Part shown: piece by piece, positions 9,100 to 16,456 of the stretch | How the letters are laid out: the number at the start of each line of letters is the position of its first letter | Position numbering within the stretch: position 1 is the stretch's first letter | DNA from: Alphaproteobacteria bacterium | Lineage (GTDB): Bacteria; Pseudomonadota; Alphaproteobacteria; UBA6615 | Direction: 5' to 3' | DNA length: 20,946 nt | NCBI GenBank assembly: GCA_029243445.1 | Contig: JAQWSA010000096.1 | Coordinates: 1-20,946 of the forward strand | Position numbers and translations under genes: made by a program | Notes under the pieces: generated by a model | The model's input: the letters and a program-made list of their open reading frames with translations, nothing else | Told to the model about the DNA's origin: nothing | Databases searched by the model: none

Positions 9100-9791
9100 T
9101 GACCCTTAGCCGAATTTTTCCTTAGGGATTTAATATTTTCAGCATAACAATCTGGACCACCATGAAAAACCGCGGTTCCCGCTACGAGGGCATCTGCGCC
9201 TGCTTCTATGGCTAGTTTTGAGGTGTTAGCATCTATACCTCCATCAACCTCTAGATCTATGGAAGCTCCGCCCTTACTAATGTGTTGATCTATTATTTTA
9301 CGAATAGACCTAATCTTATTCAGCTGGCTTGTGATAAATTTTTGACCACCAAAACCTGGGTTAACAGTCATAACCAGAATAAGATCCACAATATCGATAA
9401 CTTGATCAATACTATTTATTGGCGTTGCCGGGTTTAATACGAGTCCCGCACGTTTTTTTAAGCCCCGTATAGTTTGTAGGGTGCGGTGTAAATTAGGGCC
9501 TGATTCAGGATGAACAGAGATGGTATCTGCACCAGCTTCGGCAAAAGCCTCGATCATCGGGTCAACAGGAGAAATCATTAGATGAACATCGAATGGTAAT
9601 TTGGTATATGACCTGAGAGATTTAACAACCGCTGGTCCAATAGTAATATTTGGTACAAAATGACCGTCCATTATGTCTATGTGGATCCAATCTGCTCCCG
9701 CCATATCAATAGCTTTAATTTCCTTACCGAGTTTTGCAAAATCGGCAGCAAGAATGGAGGGTGCTATGCGCAGAGAGGACGAATTGGCCAT
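9096..9791 (-). CDS. rpe: Ribulose-phosphate 3-epimerase
   Basis: The 231-residue TIM-barrel enzyme interconverts ribulose 5-phosphate and xylulose 5-phosphate in the pentose phosphate pathway. Its motifs are complete: IAPSILAADFAKLG at the N-terminus, WIHIDIMDGHFVPNITIGP with metal ligands H37 and D39, FDVHLMI with H70, MTVNPGFGGQKFI (141-153) and LEVDGGID with the acid D183. Length is close to the usual 220-230. The ATG at 9791 is preceded by AAGG at a short spacing. The stop overlaps the start of the heparinase-family gene by four bases, and rsmB ends 68 bases upstream, so it probably belongs to the same transcript. Confidence 0.97.
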   Translation of the reverse strand: MANSSSLRIAPSILAADFAKLGKEIKAIDMAGADWIHIDIMDGHFVPNITIGPAVVKSLRSYTKLPFDVHLMISPVDPMIEAFAEAGADTISVHPESGPNLHRTLQTIRGLKKRAGLVLNPATPINSIDQVIDIVDLILVMTVNPGFGGQKFITSQLNKIRSIRKIIDQHISKGGASIDLEVDGGIDANTSKLAIEAGADALVAGTAVFHGGPDCYAENIKSLRKNSAKGQ

Positions 9792-9859
9792 GAAACCTTG
9801 GTACCCGATTTAAGCTCTGCGCCGCAAGACTATAGTGATTATGAGCATTTGATTTTGGT

Positions 9860-11185
9860 TTATAATTTTTGAATCCTAGCTATATAAAATCCATCCATAC
9901 CCCCTTTTTTATCAAAGTGGCAGGGTAGGGTACGAATGTCGCCGCATTGGGTAATAAGTTCTTGAGATAAATTATCAAGTTCTGGTAATTCATTAATACT
10001 AATTGATAAGCGGATGACATCACTTTTTTCTTGGATAAAGGAATCTATAAGTTCCACGCCTTCTTCTGGTTGCAGAGAGCAAACGGCGTAGATCAATATA
10101 CCCCCGGAGGCTAACATCGAAATACCAGAGTTTAATAGCTCTTTTTGTAATAAAGACGTTTTTATTAAATCCTCTTTTTTCTTAAGCCAAGGAATGTCTG
10201 GATGACGTCGAATTGTCCCAGTGGCTGAGCAGGGCGCATCAAGTAGGACGGCGTCAACCGGTTTGGGTGGTTTATAGTTTCGTGCATCCGCACATACAGT
10301 TTGAACTGAGAGACCTAGTCGATCCATATTTTGTTTAACTAAACGCAATCGTTCAGATGATACGTCAATTGCAATAACGTTTGACCCAGCAGAAGCCAGC
10401 TGGGCAGTTTTTCCTCCTGGGGCAGCGCACAAATCTATGATATTACGGTTTGTTAATTTTCCAAATAATTTTGTCGGTATTGAAGCAGCAATATCTTGAA
10501 CCCACCATTTTCCTTCGTTGAAGCCATCTAATTCAGTAATTTTTCCTGCAGAATGTTTTCTTAAAGAACCTACGGGAAGTATTTCAGCCTCCAGTCTGTT
10601 TGCCCATTCTTCAGGCAAAGAACTACTAGAAAGGGTTATATCGACTGGCGGCTCTTTAAGGTGGGATTCTAAAATTGAGATAGTTATTTCATCCCCATAA
10701 GCAGATTGCCAGCTTTCAAGTAACCAGCCTGGCAAATTCTTTTTCTTGGCCTCTATGTTATCGGATAATGCTTTAGCACCCTCCCTATCTATGGTGCGTA
10801 GCACGGCGTTAACAAGACCAGTCATGCCCTTATTACCATGTTCACTAATTAGTTTTACACTTCCGTTAACTGCGGCATGAGGAGGTGTTTTAAGAAAGGA
10901 TAATTGTGCCACTCCAAGTCGTAAAGCATTACGAACCTGGTTCTTATGTTTTGATAGTTTTCTTGTTAGTTTTTCATCTAGTGCGGCATCTATTTGGCCG
11001 CGCCTCCTTAATACTGTCATGACTAATAGTCTGGCAAAAGCCCTCTCTCGTGAAGATAAATTCTTTAATGCATAGGAATGGGAGAGGACTGTATCTAAAG
11101 GTATACCTCTATCAAGTACTGCGCCTAAAATTTCAGAAGCTACTTTACGTGCATCTAGAATTGTTTTGTTTTTAGGTTGAGTCAA
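9860..11185 (-). CDS. rsmB: 16S rRNA (cytosine-C5) methyltransferase RsmB/Sun
   Basis: The 441-residue product has a NusB-like RNA-binding domain at about residues 10-140 (ARKVASEILGAVLDRGIPLD, LRLGVAQLSFL, AVNGSVKL) followed by a SAM-dependent methyltransferase domain. The latter shows LCAAPGGKTAQLA (252-264, SAM site), LLDAPCSATGTIRRHPDIPW with Cys319, and AVCSLQPEEG with Cys369. Two such cysteines, one nucleophile and one for product release, define the RNA m5C family; RsmB methylates C967 of 16S rRNA (E. coli numbering). The start is a TTG: no ATG or GTG exists in frame between the gcrA stop and this point, and translation from here gives the usual RsmB N-terminus. It follows gcrA by 60 bases and precedes rpe. 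Confidence 0.95.
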   Translation of the reverse strand: MTQPKNKTILDARKVASEILGAVLDRGIPLDTVLSHSYALKNLSSRERAFARLLVMTVLRRRGQIDAALDEKLTRKLSKHKNQVRNALRLGVAQLSFLKTPPHAAVNGSVKLISEHGNKGMTGLVNAVLRTIDREGAKALSDNIEAKKKNLPGWLLESWQSAYGDEITISILESHLKEPPVDITLSSSSLPEEWANRLEAEILPVGSLRKHSAGKITELDGFNEGKWWVQDIAASIPTKLFGKLTNRNIIDLCAAPGGKTAQLASAGSNVIAIDVSSERLRLVKQNMDRLGLSVQTVCADARNYKPPKPVDAVLLDAPCSATGTIRRHPDIPWLKKKEDLIKTSLLQKELLNSGISMLASGGILIYAVCSLQPEEGVELIDSFIQEKSDVIRLSISINELPELDNLSQELITQCGDIRTLPCHFDKKGGMDGFYIARIQKL

Positions 11186-11245
11186 TTTTAGAGGCTTTAT
11201 CTTGTGCCCGTTTTGCTGTGGCTTCGAACTAATATTAACCGATAA

Positions 11246-11719
11246 TTAGGCAGCTGTTCGATCCTTTCTTATATAAGCCATCGCGCAGTGGCTAGCACAA
11301 TATGGCCTTCCCGGTGAGGTTTCATCTCCACAAAAACTAAATCCAGGATCGCTGGGATCGCCTATAGGCCAAAGACATTCTTTTACATCGCTTACCGGCC
11401 GTGCAGGTGGGGCTAGTGGCCTCTCCATATTCTTTTGTCCATGAGGGGGCATAACTGGCTCACCACCTATTTCCTCATCAGCCATTGTCCCTCTTAATGC
11501 CCTGGCCTCGAGCGCTCGGCTAATAGCTCGATTTCGCTTGCTACGGGAACTACCACCACCGCGTATTGGAGAGGGACGACCTTCTAAACCTAGGCGGTGT
11601 GCTTTTCCAATAACTGCATTTCTACTTACTCCGCCTAATTGCACTGCAATTTGACTAGCACTTAGTCCCTTTGTCCAAAGTTCCCTGAGCTTTTGTACTC
11701 TATCGTCTGTCCAAGCCAT
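11246..11719 (-). CDS. gcrA: GcrA cell-cycle regulator
   Basis: The 157-residue protein begins with MAWTDDRVQKLRELWTKGLS and continues with the helix-turn-helix segment ASQIAVQLGGVSRNAVIGKA (21-40), the GcrA DNA-binding signature. A low-complexity linker rich in Gly, Ser, Arg and Pro (50-110) follows, then the conserved C-terminal domain with ECLWPIGDP, Cys115, Cys130 and RPYCASHC (Cys141, His144). In Caulobacter, GcrA binds sigma-70 RNA polymerase and activates promoters carrying CcrM-methylated GANTC sites, driving cell-cycle genes. The family is limited to Alphaproteobacteria. Length is slightly under the Caulobacter protein's roughly 170 residues. An AGAGGG sequence nine bases before the ATG is a good ribosome binding site. 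It is the first gene of the minus-strand run to purH, so its promoter may serve the whole group. Confidence 0.95.
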   Translation of the reverse strand: MAWTDDRVQKLRELWTKGLSASQIAVQLGGVSRNAVIGKAHRLGLEGRPSPIRGGGSSRSKRNRAISRALEARALRGTMADEEIGGEPVMPPHGQKNMERPLAPPARPVSDVKECLWPIGDPSDPGFSFCGDETSPGRPYCASHCAMAYIRKDRTAA

Positions 11720-11753
11720 TTTAATTTACCCTCTGATAAAAAAAGGTCAAAAA

Positions 11754-11786
11754 TTAAGAAAGAGCTAAACATCGAGCTATTTAGCT
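11754..11786 (-). promoter_or_regulatory. Putative operator region upstream of gcrA
   Basis: A 7-base inverted repeat, agctaaa (11763-11769) and tttagct (11780-11786), with a 10-base spacer lies 44-67 bases before the gcrA start. Overlapping it, ttaa (11754-11757), seven bases, then ctaa (11765-11768) matches seven of eight positions of the TTAA-N7-TTAA box bound by CtrA, which controls gcrA in Caulobacter. In AT-rich DNA such a match is common, so this is a weak suggestion. The rest of the gap up to 11910 is AT-rich with no gene I can support. Confidence 0.25.
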
Positions 11787-11910
11787 ATATATAGACTAGA
11801 TCATGTGGGTTATATGGGCAATACCACAAAATAGTGTATAAAGTACGAAATGTAGGTTTTTTAGTAAATAGCGTACTATATTGTGTATATTTTAGTTGAA
11901 TAAAACTAAC

Positions 11911-11955
11911 TTGAGAGTTTATAAGCTTCATTTTATTGATTATTTTCAAATAATC
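11911..11955 (+). promoter_or_regulatory. Putative promoter and palindromic operator before the SDHAF4 homologue
   Basis: The sequence gattatttTCaaataatc (11938-11955) is a perfect inverted repeat with 8-base arms and a 2-base centre, ending 35 bases before the ATG at 11991. A TTGAGA at 11911-11916 could act as a -35 box with a poor TATTGA at 11934, placing the palindrome over the start of transcription, where a dimeric repressor would bind. The regulator is unknown; the AT-rich symmetry is loosely like Fur/Irr-type sites but does not match one closely. Confidence 0.35.
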
Positions 11956-11990
11956 TTGGCAAAACAAAGTGATCTCACCATATTAAGTAG

Positions 11991-12251
11991 ATGAAAAAGA
12001 TTAAATCTACACTAGAAAAACTATTGTTTTCGGCCCAGGCTCAAAAACCCACTGGATTTACTGAGCATCAACCTTTGTCGAAGAGCAAAAAGCCTATTAA
12101 ATCAAAAGTAAAACCATCTGAAAACAAAACATTTACTGATAATGACCAATCCTCAGAAAAAAAACATATAAAGGAGATTGGTGGTCCTAAGGGTCCTGAA
12201 CCAACCCGGTATGGGGATTGGGAACGCGACGGACGCTGTGTCGATTTTTAG
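11991..12251 (+). CDS. SDHAF4/DUF1674-family succinate dehydrogenase assembly factor
   Basis: This 86-residue protein has a lysine- and serine-rich, probably disordered N-terminal two thirds and a highly conserved C-terminal end, [20 protein letters not shown] followed by RCVDF. That tail is the diagnostic motif of the DUF1674 family, whose eukaryotic members (Sdh8/SDHAF4) bind the free FAD-bound SdhA flavoprotein and promote its joining with SdhB while limiting autoxidation. Bacterial members occur mainly in Alphaproteobacteria, consistent with mitochondrial ancestry. The gene stands alone on the plus strand, divergent from gcrA and convergent with acsA, ending 32 bases from the acsA stop. 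No SDH subunit gene is present in the window. A palindromic site lies upstream. Role in this organism is inferred from the family. Confidence 0.85.
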   Translation: MKKIKSTLEKLLFSAQAQKPTGFTEHQPLSKSKKPIKSKVKPSENKTFTDNDQSSEKKHIKEIGGPKGPEPTRYGDWERDGRCVDF

Positions 12252-12283
12252 TATATATTTGCTAGGGTAATGTTGACCTATTA

Positions 12284-14230
12284 TTAATCCCTATTCTGAC
12301 GATTATCTATTAAATCATCTACAACTGTGGGGTCTGCCAATGTGGAGGTATCACCTAATTGATCATGCTCATTTGCAGCTATTTTTCGTAAAATTCTTCT
12401 CATAATTTTTCCTGACCTTGTTTTGGGTAGGCTAGGTGCCCATTGTAGCAAGTCGGGTGTGGCGATTGGACCAATTTCATTACGTACAAAACCAATTAAT
12501 TCTCGATGAAGTTCCTCAGTGGTCTCGATACCTAGTTTTAGTGTTACATATGCATAGATACCTTGTCCTTTAATATCATGGGGGTAGCCGACAACTGCAG
12601 CCTCGGCTACATCGTCATGTTCGACGAGTGCGCTCTCAACTTCAGCTGTACCCAAGCGATGGCCTGATACATTAATTACATCATCAACACGCCCTGTTAT
12701 CCAGTAATAACCATCTTCATCACGACGGCAACCATCTCCTGTGAAGAACAGACCTGGATAGGATTTGAAATAAGTATCTATAAAACGCTGGTGGTCTCCA
12801 TATACGGTTCTCATCTGTCCCGGCCAGCTATCTTTAATGCACAATATACCCTCACAGGCGCCTTCGAGGATGTTACCATTATTATCAACAATAATTGGTT
12901 CAATGCCAAAAAAAGGCCTAGTAGCTGATCCTGGCTTTAAAGTTGTTGCACCAGGCAAAGGGGTTAATAGAATGCCCCCCGTCTCAGTCTGCCACCAGGT
13001 ATCAACTATCGGGCAGCGCCCATTCCCTACCACTTCGTGATACCAATGCCACGCTTCAGGGTTTATCGGCTCTCCTACAGTGCCTAGAAGGCGAATTGAT
13101 TGACGTGATGTTTTTTTAACCGGCTCATTACCTTCCCTCATAAGGGCTCTTATAGCCGTGGGAGCGGTATAGTATATATTTACCTGATGTTTGTCGCAGA
13201 TTTCCCAATGTCTAGAAGCGTCTGGGTAATTTGGCAAGCCTTCAAATATTAGAGTAGTTGCTCCATTAGATAATGGGCCATAAACAATATAGCTGTGTCC
13301 GGTTATCCATCCACAATCAGCTGTACACCAATATACATCGCCTTCATGATAATCGAAAACGTATTGATGCGTCATTGAGGCATAGACTATATACCCGCCT
13401 GCTGTATGCAATACTCCCTTGGGTTTACCGGTTGAACCAGAAGTGTAGAGGATAAATAGTGGATCTTCTGCATTCATAGGCTCTGGTGCACAGTCCGTTT
13501 GTTGACCTGCAATTAAATCATGATACCAGATATCACGATCTTTAAACCAATCTATATTGGCCCCAGTTCTATTGACGACTACAACATTATTAACTTGGTC
13601 TGCCCCCAACCTTTCGATGGCTTGGTCAACATTTTTTTTGAGAGGGATTGTGCGTCCGCCACGTAATCCTTCATCAGATGTTATAATGAATGTGGATTCG
13701 CAGTCTTGTATTCGGCCAGCTATAGACTCAGGGGAAAATCCTCCAAAAATTACCGAATGGATTGCGCCGATACGTGAACAGGCTAGCATAGAAATAGCAA
13801 TTTCAGGGATCATTGGTAGATAGATAGTTACTCTATCTCCTTTTTGCACGCCTAGGGATTTAAGGCCGTTCGCAAAACGGCACACTCGTTGATAAAGGTC
13901 AGAGTATGTGATTTTCTCATCTTCATTAGGATCATCTCCTTCCCATATTATTGCCACCTGATCGCCTCTAGTTTCAAGGTGTCTATCAAGACAATTAGCT
14001 GAAGGGTTTAATACGCCGTCATAAAACCATTTAACGTGCAAATCATCTTCATTAAACGAAGTGTCCTTCACTTTTGTATAGGGCTTAATCCAATCGATTC
14101 TTTTTCCTTGCTCAGCCCAGAATTCTTCTTGTTCGGTAATTGAGCTTTCGTACATTTTTTTATAGGCATTATTATCAAGCCAGGCCCGGTCGGCCCATTC
14201 TTGCGGTACTGGAAATTTATCGCGAAACAT
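12284..14230 (-). CDS. acsA: Acetyl-CoA synthetase (AMP-forming)
   Basis: The 648-residue enzyme activates acetate with ATP to acetyl-AMP, then acetyl-CoA. It has the acetyl-CoA synthetase N-terminal cap, the AMP-binding core and a C-terminal domain. Visible motifs are [20 protein letters not shown] (261-280, P-loop), TWWQTETGG, the hinge region with [20 protein letters not shown] and [20 protein letters not shown], and [14 protein letters not shown] with the catalytic Lys at about 608, the residue acetylated in Acs regulation. Length matches E. coli Acs (652). The product specificity is more likely acetate than propionate on overall length and the WWQTETGG segment, but this is not proven. 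A GGAG element lies about ten bases before the ATG. The upstream gap of 113-127 bases holds a palindrome, so it may have its own promoter. Confidence 0.95.
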   Translation of the reverse strand: MFRDKFPVPQEWADRAWLDNNAYKKMYESSITEQEEFWAEQGKRIDWIKPYTKVKDTSFNEDDLHVKWFYDGVLNPSANCLDRHLETRGDQVAIIWEGDDPNEDEKITYSDLYQRVCRFANGLKSLGVQKGDRVTIYLPMIPEIAISMLACSRIGAIHSVIFGGFSPESIAGRIQDCESTFIITSDEGLRGGRTIPLKKNVDQAIERLGADQVNNVVVVNRTGANIDWFKDRDIWYHDLIAGQQTDCAPEPMNAEDPLFILYTSGSTGKPKGVLHTAGGYIVYASMTHQYVFDYHEGDVYWCTADCGWITGHSYIVYGPLSNGATTLIFEGLPNYPDASRHWEICDKHQVNIYYTAPTAIRALMREGNEPVKKTSRQSIRLLGTVGEPINPEAWHWYHEVVGNGRCPIVDTWWQTETGGILLTPLPGATTLKPGSATRPFFGIEPIIVDNNGNILEGACEGILCIKDSWPGQMRTVYGDHQRFIDTYFKSYPGLFFTGDGCRRDEDGYYWITGRVDDVINVSGHRLGTAEVESALVEHDDVAEAAVVGYPHDIKGQGIYAYVTLKLGIETTEELHRELIGFVRNEIGPIATPDLLQWAPSLPKTRSGKIMRRILRKIAANEHDQLGDTSTLADPTVVDDLIDNRQNRD

Positions 14231-14319
14231 CGGGCAATATCTCCCTTCATATTGGCCTGTTAATCAATTCTGGGTTTCATAAACCCTTTGTACTTGTTTA
14301 TTATTCAAAAATTATTGTC

Positions 14320-14344
14320 GATTCATAATATCAACTTATAAGTT
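14320..14344 (-). promoter_or_regulatory. Palindrome and GANTC site in the acsA leader
   Basis: A perfect 12-base palindrome, aacttataagtt, lies at 14333-14344, about 100 bases before the acsA start, in the gap after the Rieske gene. A GATTC (14320-14324), a potential CcrM methylation site, is nine bases nearer to acsA. Both are AT-rich and could be accidental; a regulatory role is inferred only from position. Confidence 0.2.
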
Positions 14345-14357
14345 CATTAGTATATAA

Positions 14358-14744
14358 TTAACTTCCTAATAAAACAGCACCGTCACTATCAACTGTTATT
14401 GGTAGCTTCATAAGTTTTGAACCTGTACACGGCCCAGAAACGCATAGTCCATCATGTTTTTGAAACTTGGCACTGTGGGTTGAGCATTGTATAAATTTTC
14501 TTTCAACGTCTAGGAAAGTATCTGGCTTTAAATCAAGGGGAACACCTTGATGCGGGCATATATTGAAATATCCATGAACATCATCTCCATTGGTTACTAA
14601 AAAGAGATCAAGCTTACGGTCTGGGTCGTCTTTAATAATGTTATTTAATGAAAGGCCTTTTCCAGCTTCAGAAATATCAGTGACATGACAAATAACACGG
14701 CGGTTACCCCTCATTTTAGGTTTATTGGTATTATTATCGGTCAT
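14358..14744 (-). CDS. Small Rieske [2Fe-2S] domain protein
   Basis: The product is about 128 residues and consists of a single Rieske fold. The two cluster-binding loops are clear: CPHQGVPLD (Cys63, His65) and QCSTHSAKFQKHDGLCVSGP (Cys87, His90), with 21 residues between His65 and Cys87, typical of ferredoxin-like or oxygenase-type Rieske proteins rather than cytochrome bc1 subunits. There is no signal peptide or membrane anchor, so it is probably a soluble cytoplasmic electron carrier or a small redox subunit. I chose the ATG at 14744; an in-frame TTG at 14756 would add four residues. Neither has a strong ribosome binding site. It lies 61 bases downstream of the EVE gene and 127 bases before acsA. 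No partner oxygenase or reductase gene is visible, so its redox partner is unknown. Confidence 0.85.
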   Translation of the reverse strand: MTDNNTNKPKMRGNRRVICHVTDISEAGKGLSLNNIIKDDPDRKLDLFLVTNGDDVHGYFNICPHQGVPLDLKPDTFLDVERKFIQCSTHSAKFQKHDGLCVSGPCTGSKLMKLPITVDSDGAVLLGS

Positions 14745-14805
14745 CTGTGCTGCCAAATTTAATTATATATAACAGTTATCTGTTTCACTGCTCTTTTTAG
14801 CAACC

Positions 14806-15213
14806 TTATATTCCAACCATGCGGCAGACCTCATTCCATTCACTTTTACTAACAGGTTGTACCGAAAGGCGGGAGTTTTTAACTAAAACCATGTCCGATA
14901 ACTTTGGATTTGCCTTGATTTGGCTAAGGGTTACCGGCGTGGTCACTTGCTTTACGGCTTTTAAATCAACCATTCCGAAGCGACCGGTTTTATCCGTGTG
15001 ATCTGGATAGTGATCGCTAACCACCTCAACCACTCCAACAATCTTCTTTTCATTTACAGAATGATAAAAAAACCCTAAATCCCCGACCTTCATTGCTTTC
15101 ATATTATTATTAGCTTGATAATTACGAACACCATCCCAGTGTTCCACCCCCTTTTTTACATGATCATTCCAAGACCAGGTGCCGGGTTCTGATTTAAATA
15201 ACCAATAAGCCAT
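14806..15213 (-). CDS. EVE-domain protein (PUA/YTH-like fold)
   Basis: The 135-residue protein is one complete EVE domain. It opens with the hallmark MAYWLFKSEPGTWSWNDHVK, followed by VEHWDGVRNYQANNNMKAMK, VGDLGFFYHSVNEKKIVGVV, EVVSDHYPDHTD and LVKNSRLSVQPVSKSEW. The family, including human THYN1, belongs to the PUA/ASCH/YTH-like superfamily and is thought to recognise modified bases through an aromatic cage; W4, W13 and W25 are the likely candidates. Its cellular role in Proteobacteria is not settled. The gene follows gpsA by 103 bases on the same strand, part of the tsaD-gpsA-EVE neighbourhood often seen in Alphaproteobacteria. The ATG directly follows the conserved N-terminal frame, with no other start available nearby. 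Confidence 0.92.
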   Translation of the reverse strand: MAYWLFKSEPGTWSWNDHVKKGVEHWDGVRNYQANNNMKAMKVGDLGFFYHSVNEKKIVGVVEVVSDHYPDHTDKTGRFGMVDLKAVKQVTTPVTLSQIKANPKLSDMVLVKNSRLSVQPVSKSEWNEVCRMVGI

Positions 15214-15265
15214 AGGTTTTTGCCCTTTTTTTGCATATCTGTACTCTGCACAATATAATACATAG

Positions 15266-15292
15266 AAATAAAATATTTTTTATATTTTATTT
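15266..15292 (-). repeat. AT-only inverted repeat between gpsA and the EVE gene
   Basis: An exact 11-base inverted repeat, aaataaaatat (15266-15276) and atattttattt (15282-15292), with a five-T loop lies 25 bases downstream of the gpsA stop. It contains no G or C, so the hairpin would be weak, and it could act as a poor terminator, an mRNA 3' stem or nothing at all. Confidence 0.35.
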
Positions 15293-15316
15293 TTAAGCCT
15301 CTAATATTCAGATTCT

Positions 15317-16321
15317 TTAATACTGGTGAATTTGAGTTTCCAATCTAAAAGGCCTTGCCAGTACATTAGATATGGTAATATCGAGATCCCCATTATTATG
15401 AAGTATTGTTTTGACTGCATTACAGATAGGCATTTCAACTCCGAGAGAATCAGCTCGGGTTATTACAGCCGGAGCTGTATGTACGCCCTCTGCAATAGAG
15501 CGGCGGTTGTTCATTATCTCTTTTGGACTAGTCCCCTTACCAAGCTTTTTTCCAACAGTGTAGTTTCTGGAGGCCTCAGAAGTACAAGTTAAGGTTAGAT
15601 CACCTAAGCCGGAAAGACCCATGAGAGTTTCAGGGTTAACATTAAGAGCCGCACCAAACCGCCCCATTTCTGCTAACCCGCGCGCTATTATGGCCGCACG
15701 TGCGTTTTGCCCCAATCCGCGACCATCTACAATACCGCATGCTATTGCAACAACATTTTTAATGGCTCCACCAATCTGGGCACCAATTAAATCGCTAGAA
15801 GTATAAGGCCTGAAAGTAGGGGTCCCGATTATGTTGGCAAGGCTTTGTGCTTTATTTATATTTTCGCAGGCAAGAGTTACAGCTGTTGGTAGGCCTTTAG
15901 CCACTTCCTCTGCAAAAGTTGGACCGGACAAAACCGTAGTGACACTATATGGAGAAATTTCAGAAATGACCTCACTTAATAGTTTTCCTGTTTTTTGTTC
16001 AATGCCTTTAGAACAAATTACCAGGGGAGTTTTAGCAGCTAAACTTGAAGAGATAGAGGTTAGAATAGAGCGAATAAATTGTGCAGGTGCAGCCAAAAGT
16101 ATTACATCATTATTAACTATTTCTTCATAACTTTGTGTAGCGTAAATTTTTGGGTCTAATTTTATACCTGGTAAAAAATCATTGTTTAAATGTTTTGAGT
16201 TAATTGATTGTACGACACTGTACTCATGTGCGCGAATTGTAACTTCATGTCCGGCTCTTTTTATAACCGTTGCTAAGGCTGTACCCCAGGCACCGGCTCC
16301 AATAATCCCAAAACTATGCAT
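15317..16321 (-). CDS. gpsA: NAD(P)-dependent glycerol-3-phosphate dehydrogenase
   Basis: The 334-residue enzyme reduces dihydroxyacetone phosphate to sn-glycerol 3-phosphate, the backbone for phospholipid synthesis. The N-terminal Rossmann motif GIIGAGAWGTALA (5-17) binds the nucleotide, VLSGPTFAEEVAKGLPTAVT (130-149) is the family signature, and GGAIKNVVAIACGIVDG (184-200) carries the catalytic Lys188. LMGLSGLGDLTLTCTSEASR and SIAEGVHTAPAVI complete the substrate domain. Length is close to E. coli GpsA (339). The ATG at 16321 has a GAGG Shine-Dalgarno sequence five bases away, one of the clearest in the window. It lies 135 bases after tsaD with a possible own promoter, and precedes the EVE-domain gene. 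Confidence 0.97.
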   Translation of the reverse strand: MHSFGIIGAGAWGTALATVIKRAGHEVTIRAHEYSVVQSINSKHLNNDFLPGIKLDPKIYATQSYEEIVNNDVILLAAPAQFIRSILTSISSSLAAKTPLVICSKGIEQKTGKLLSEVISEISPYSVTTVLSGPTFAEEVAKGLPTAVTLACENINKAQSLANIIGTPTFRPYTSSDLIGAQIGGAIKNVVAIACGIVDGRGLGQNARAAIIARGLAEMGRFGAALNVNPETLMGLSGLGDLTLTCTSEASRNYTVGKKLGKGTSPKEIMNNRRSIAEGVHTAPAVITRADSLGVEMPICNAVKTILHNNGDLDITISNVLARPFRLETQIHQY

Positions 16322-16340
16322 AGCATCCTCGGCTTAAGAC

Positions 16341-16346
16341 ATTATA
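16341..16346 (-). promoter_or_regulatory. Possible -10 box of a gpsA promoter
   Basis: On the minus strand a perfect TATAAT lies about 20 bases before the gpsA start. A -35 at 17-base spacing reads ATGGTA, a poor match to TTGACA. With a 135-base gap between tsaD and gpsA, a separate gpsA promoter is plausible, though AT-rich sequence makes a chance match likely enough. Confidence 0.3.
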
Positions 16347-16456
16347 GGTTTATAACAATTTTTTACCATTACTCTATTTAAGCTACAATTTATTACCCTT
16401 TTTTACATTATGCAGTATGACTTTCTATTTGTTCGAGATAATTGCTGGGCGTAAGT

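Noticed and set aside
9792..9859. Possible small RNA or tRNA in the rsmB-rpe gap
   Set aside because: No cloverleaf, T-loop (GTTCRANYC) or stable hairpin is seen in the 68 bases; it looks like a simple operon gap.
11785..11967. 60-codon minus-strand reading frame in the gcrA/SDHAF4 intergenic region
   Set aside because: The translation is compositionally odd (many Tyr, Thr, Phe, Lys from AT-rich DNA), resembles no family I know, has no ribosome binding site and overlaps the likely promoter and palindrome of the SDHAF4 gene.
14806..15213. EVE protein as part of a modified-DNA defence system or a GcrA/CcrM methylation circuit
   Set aside because: It is a stand-alone EVE domain in a conserved housekeeping neighbourhood with no restriction nuclease or methyltransferase gene nearby, so a defence or epigenetic link would be pure guesswork.
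15831..16130. 99-codon plus-strand frame inside gpsA
   Set aside because: It is fully antisense to the gpsA signature region and has no independent support.
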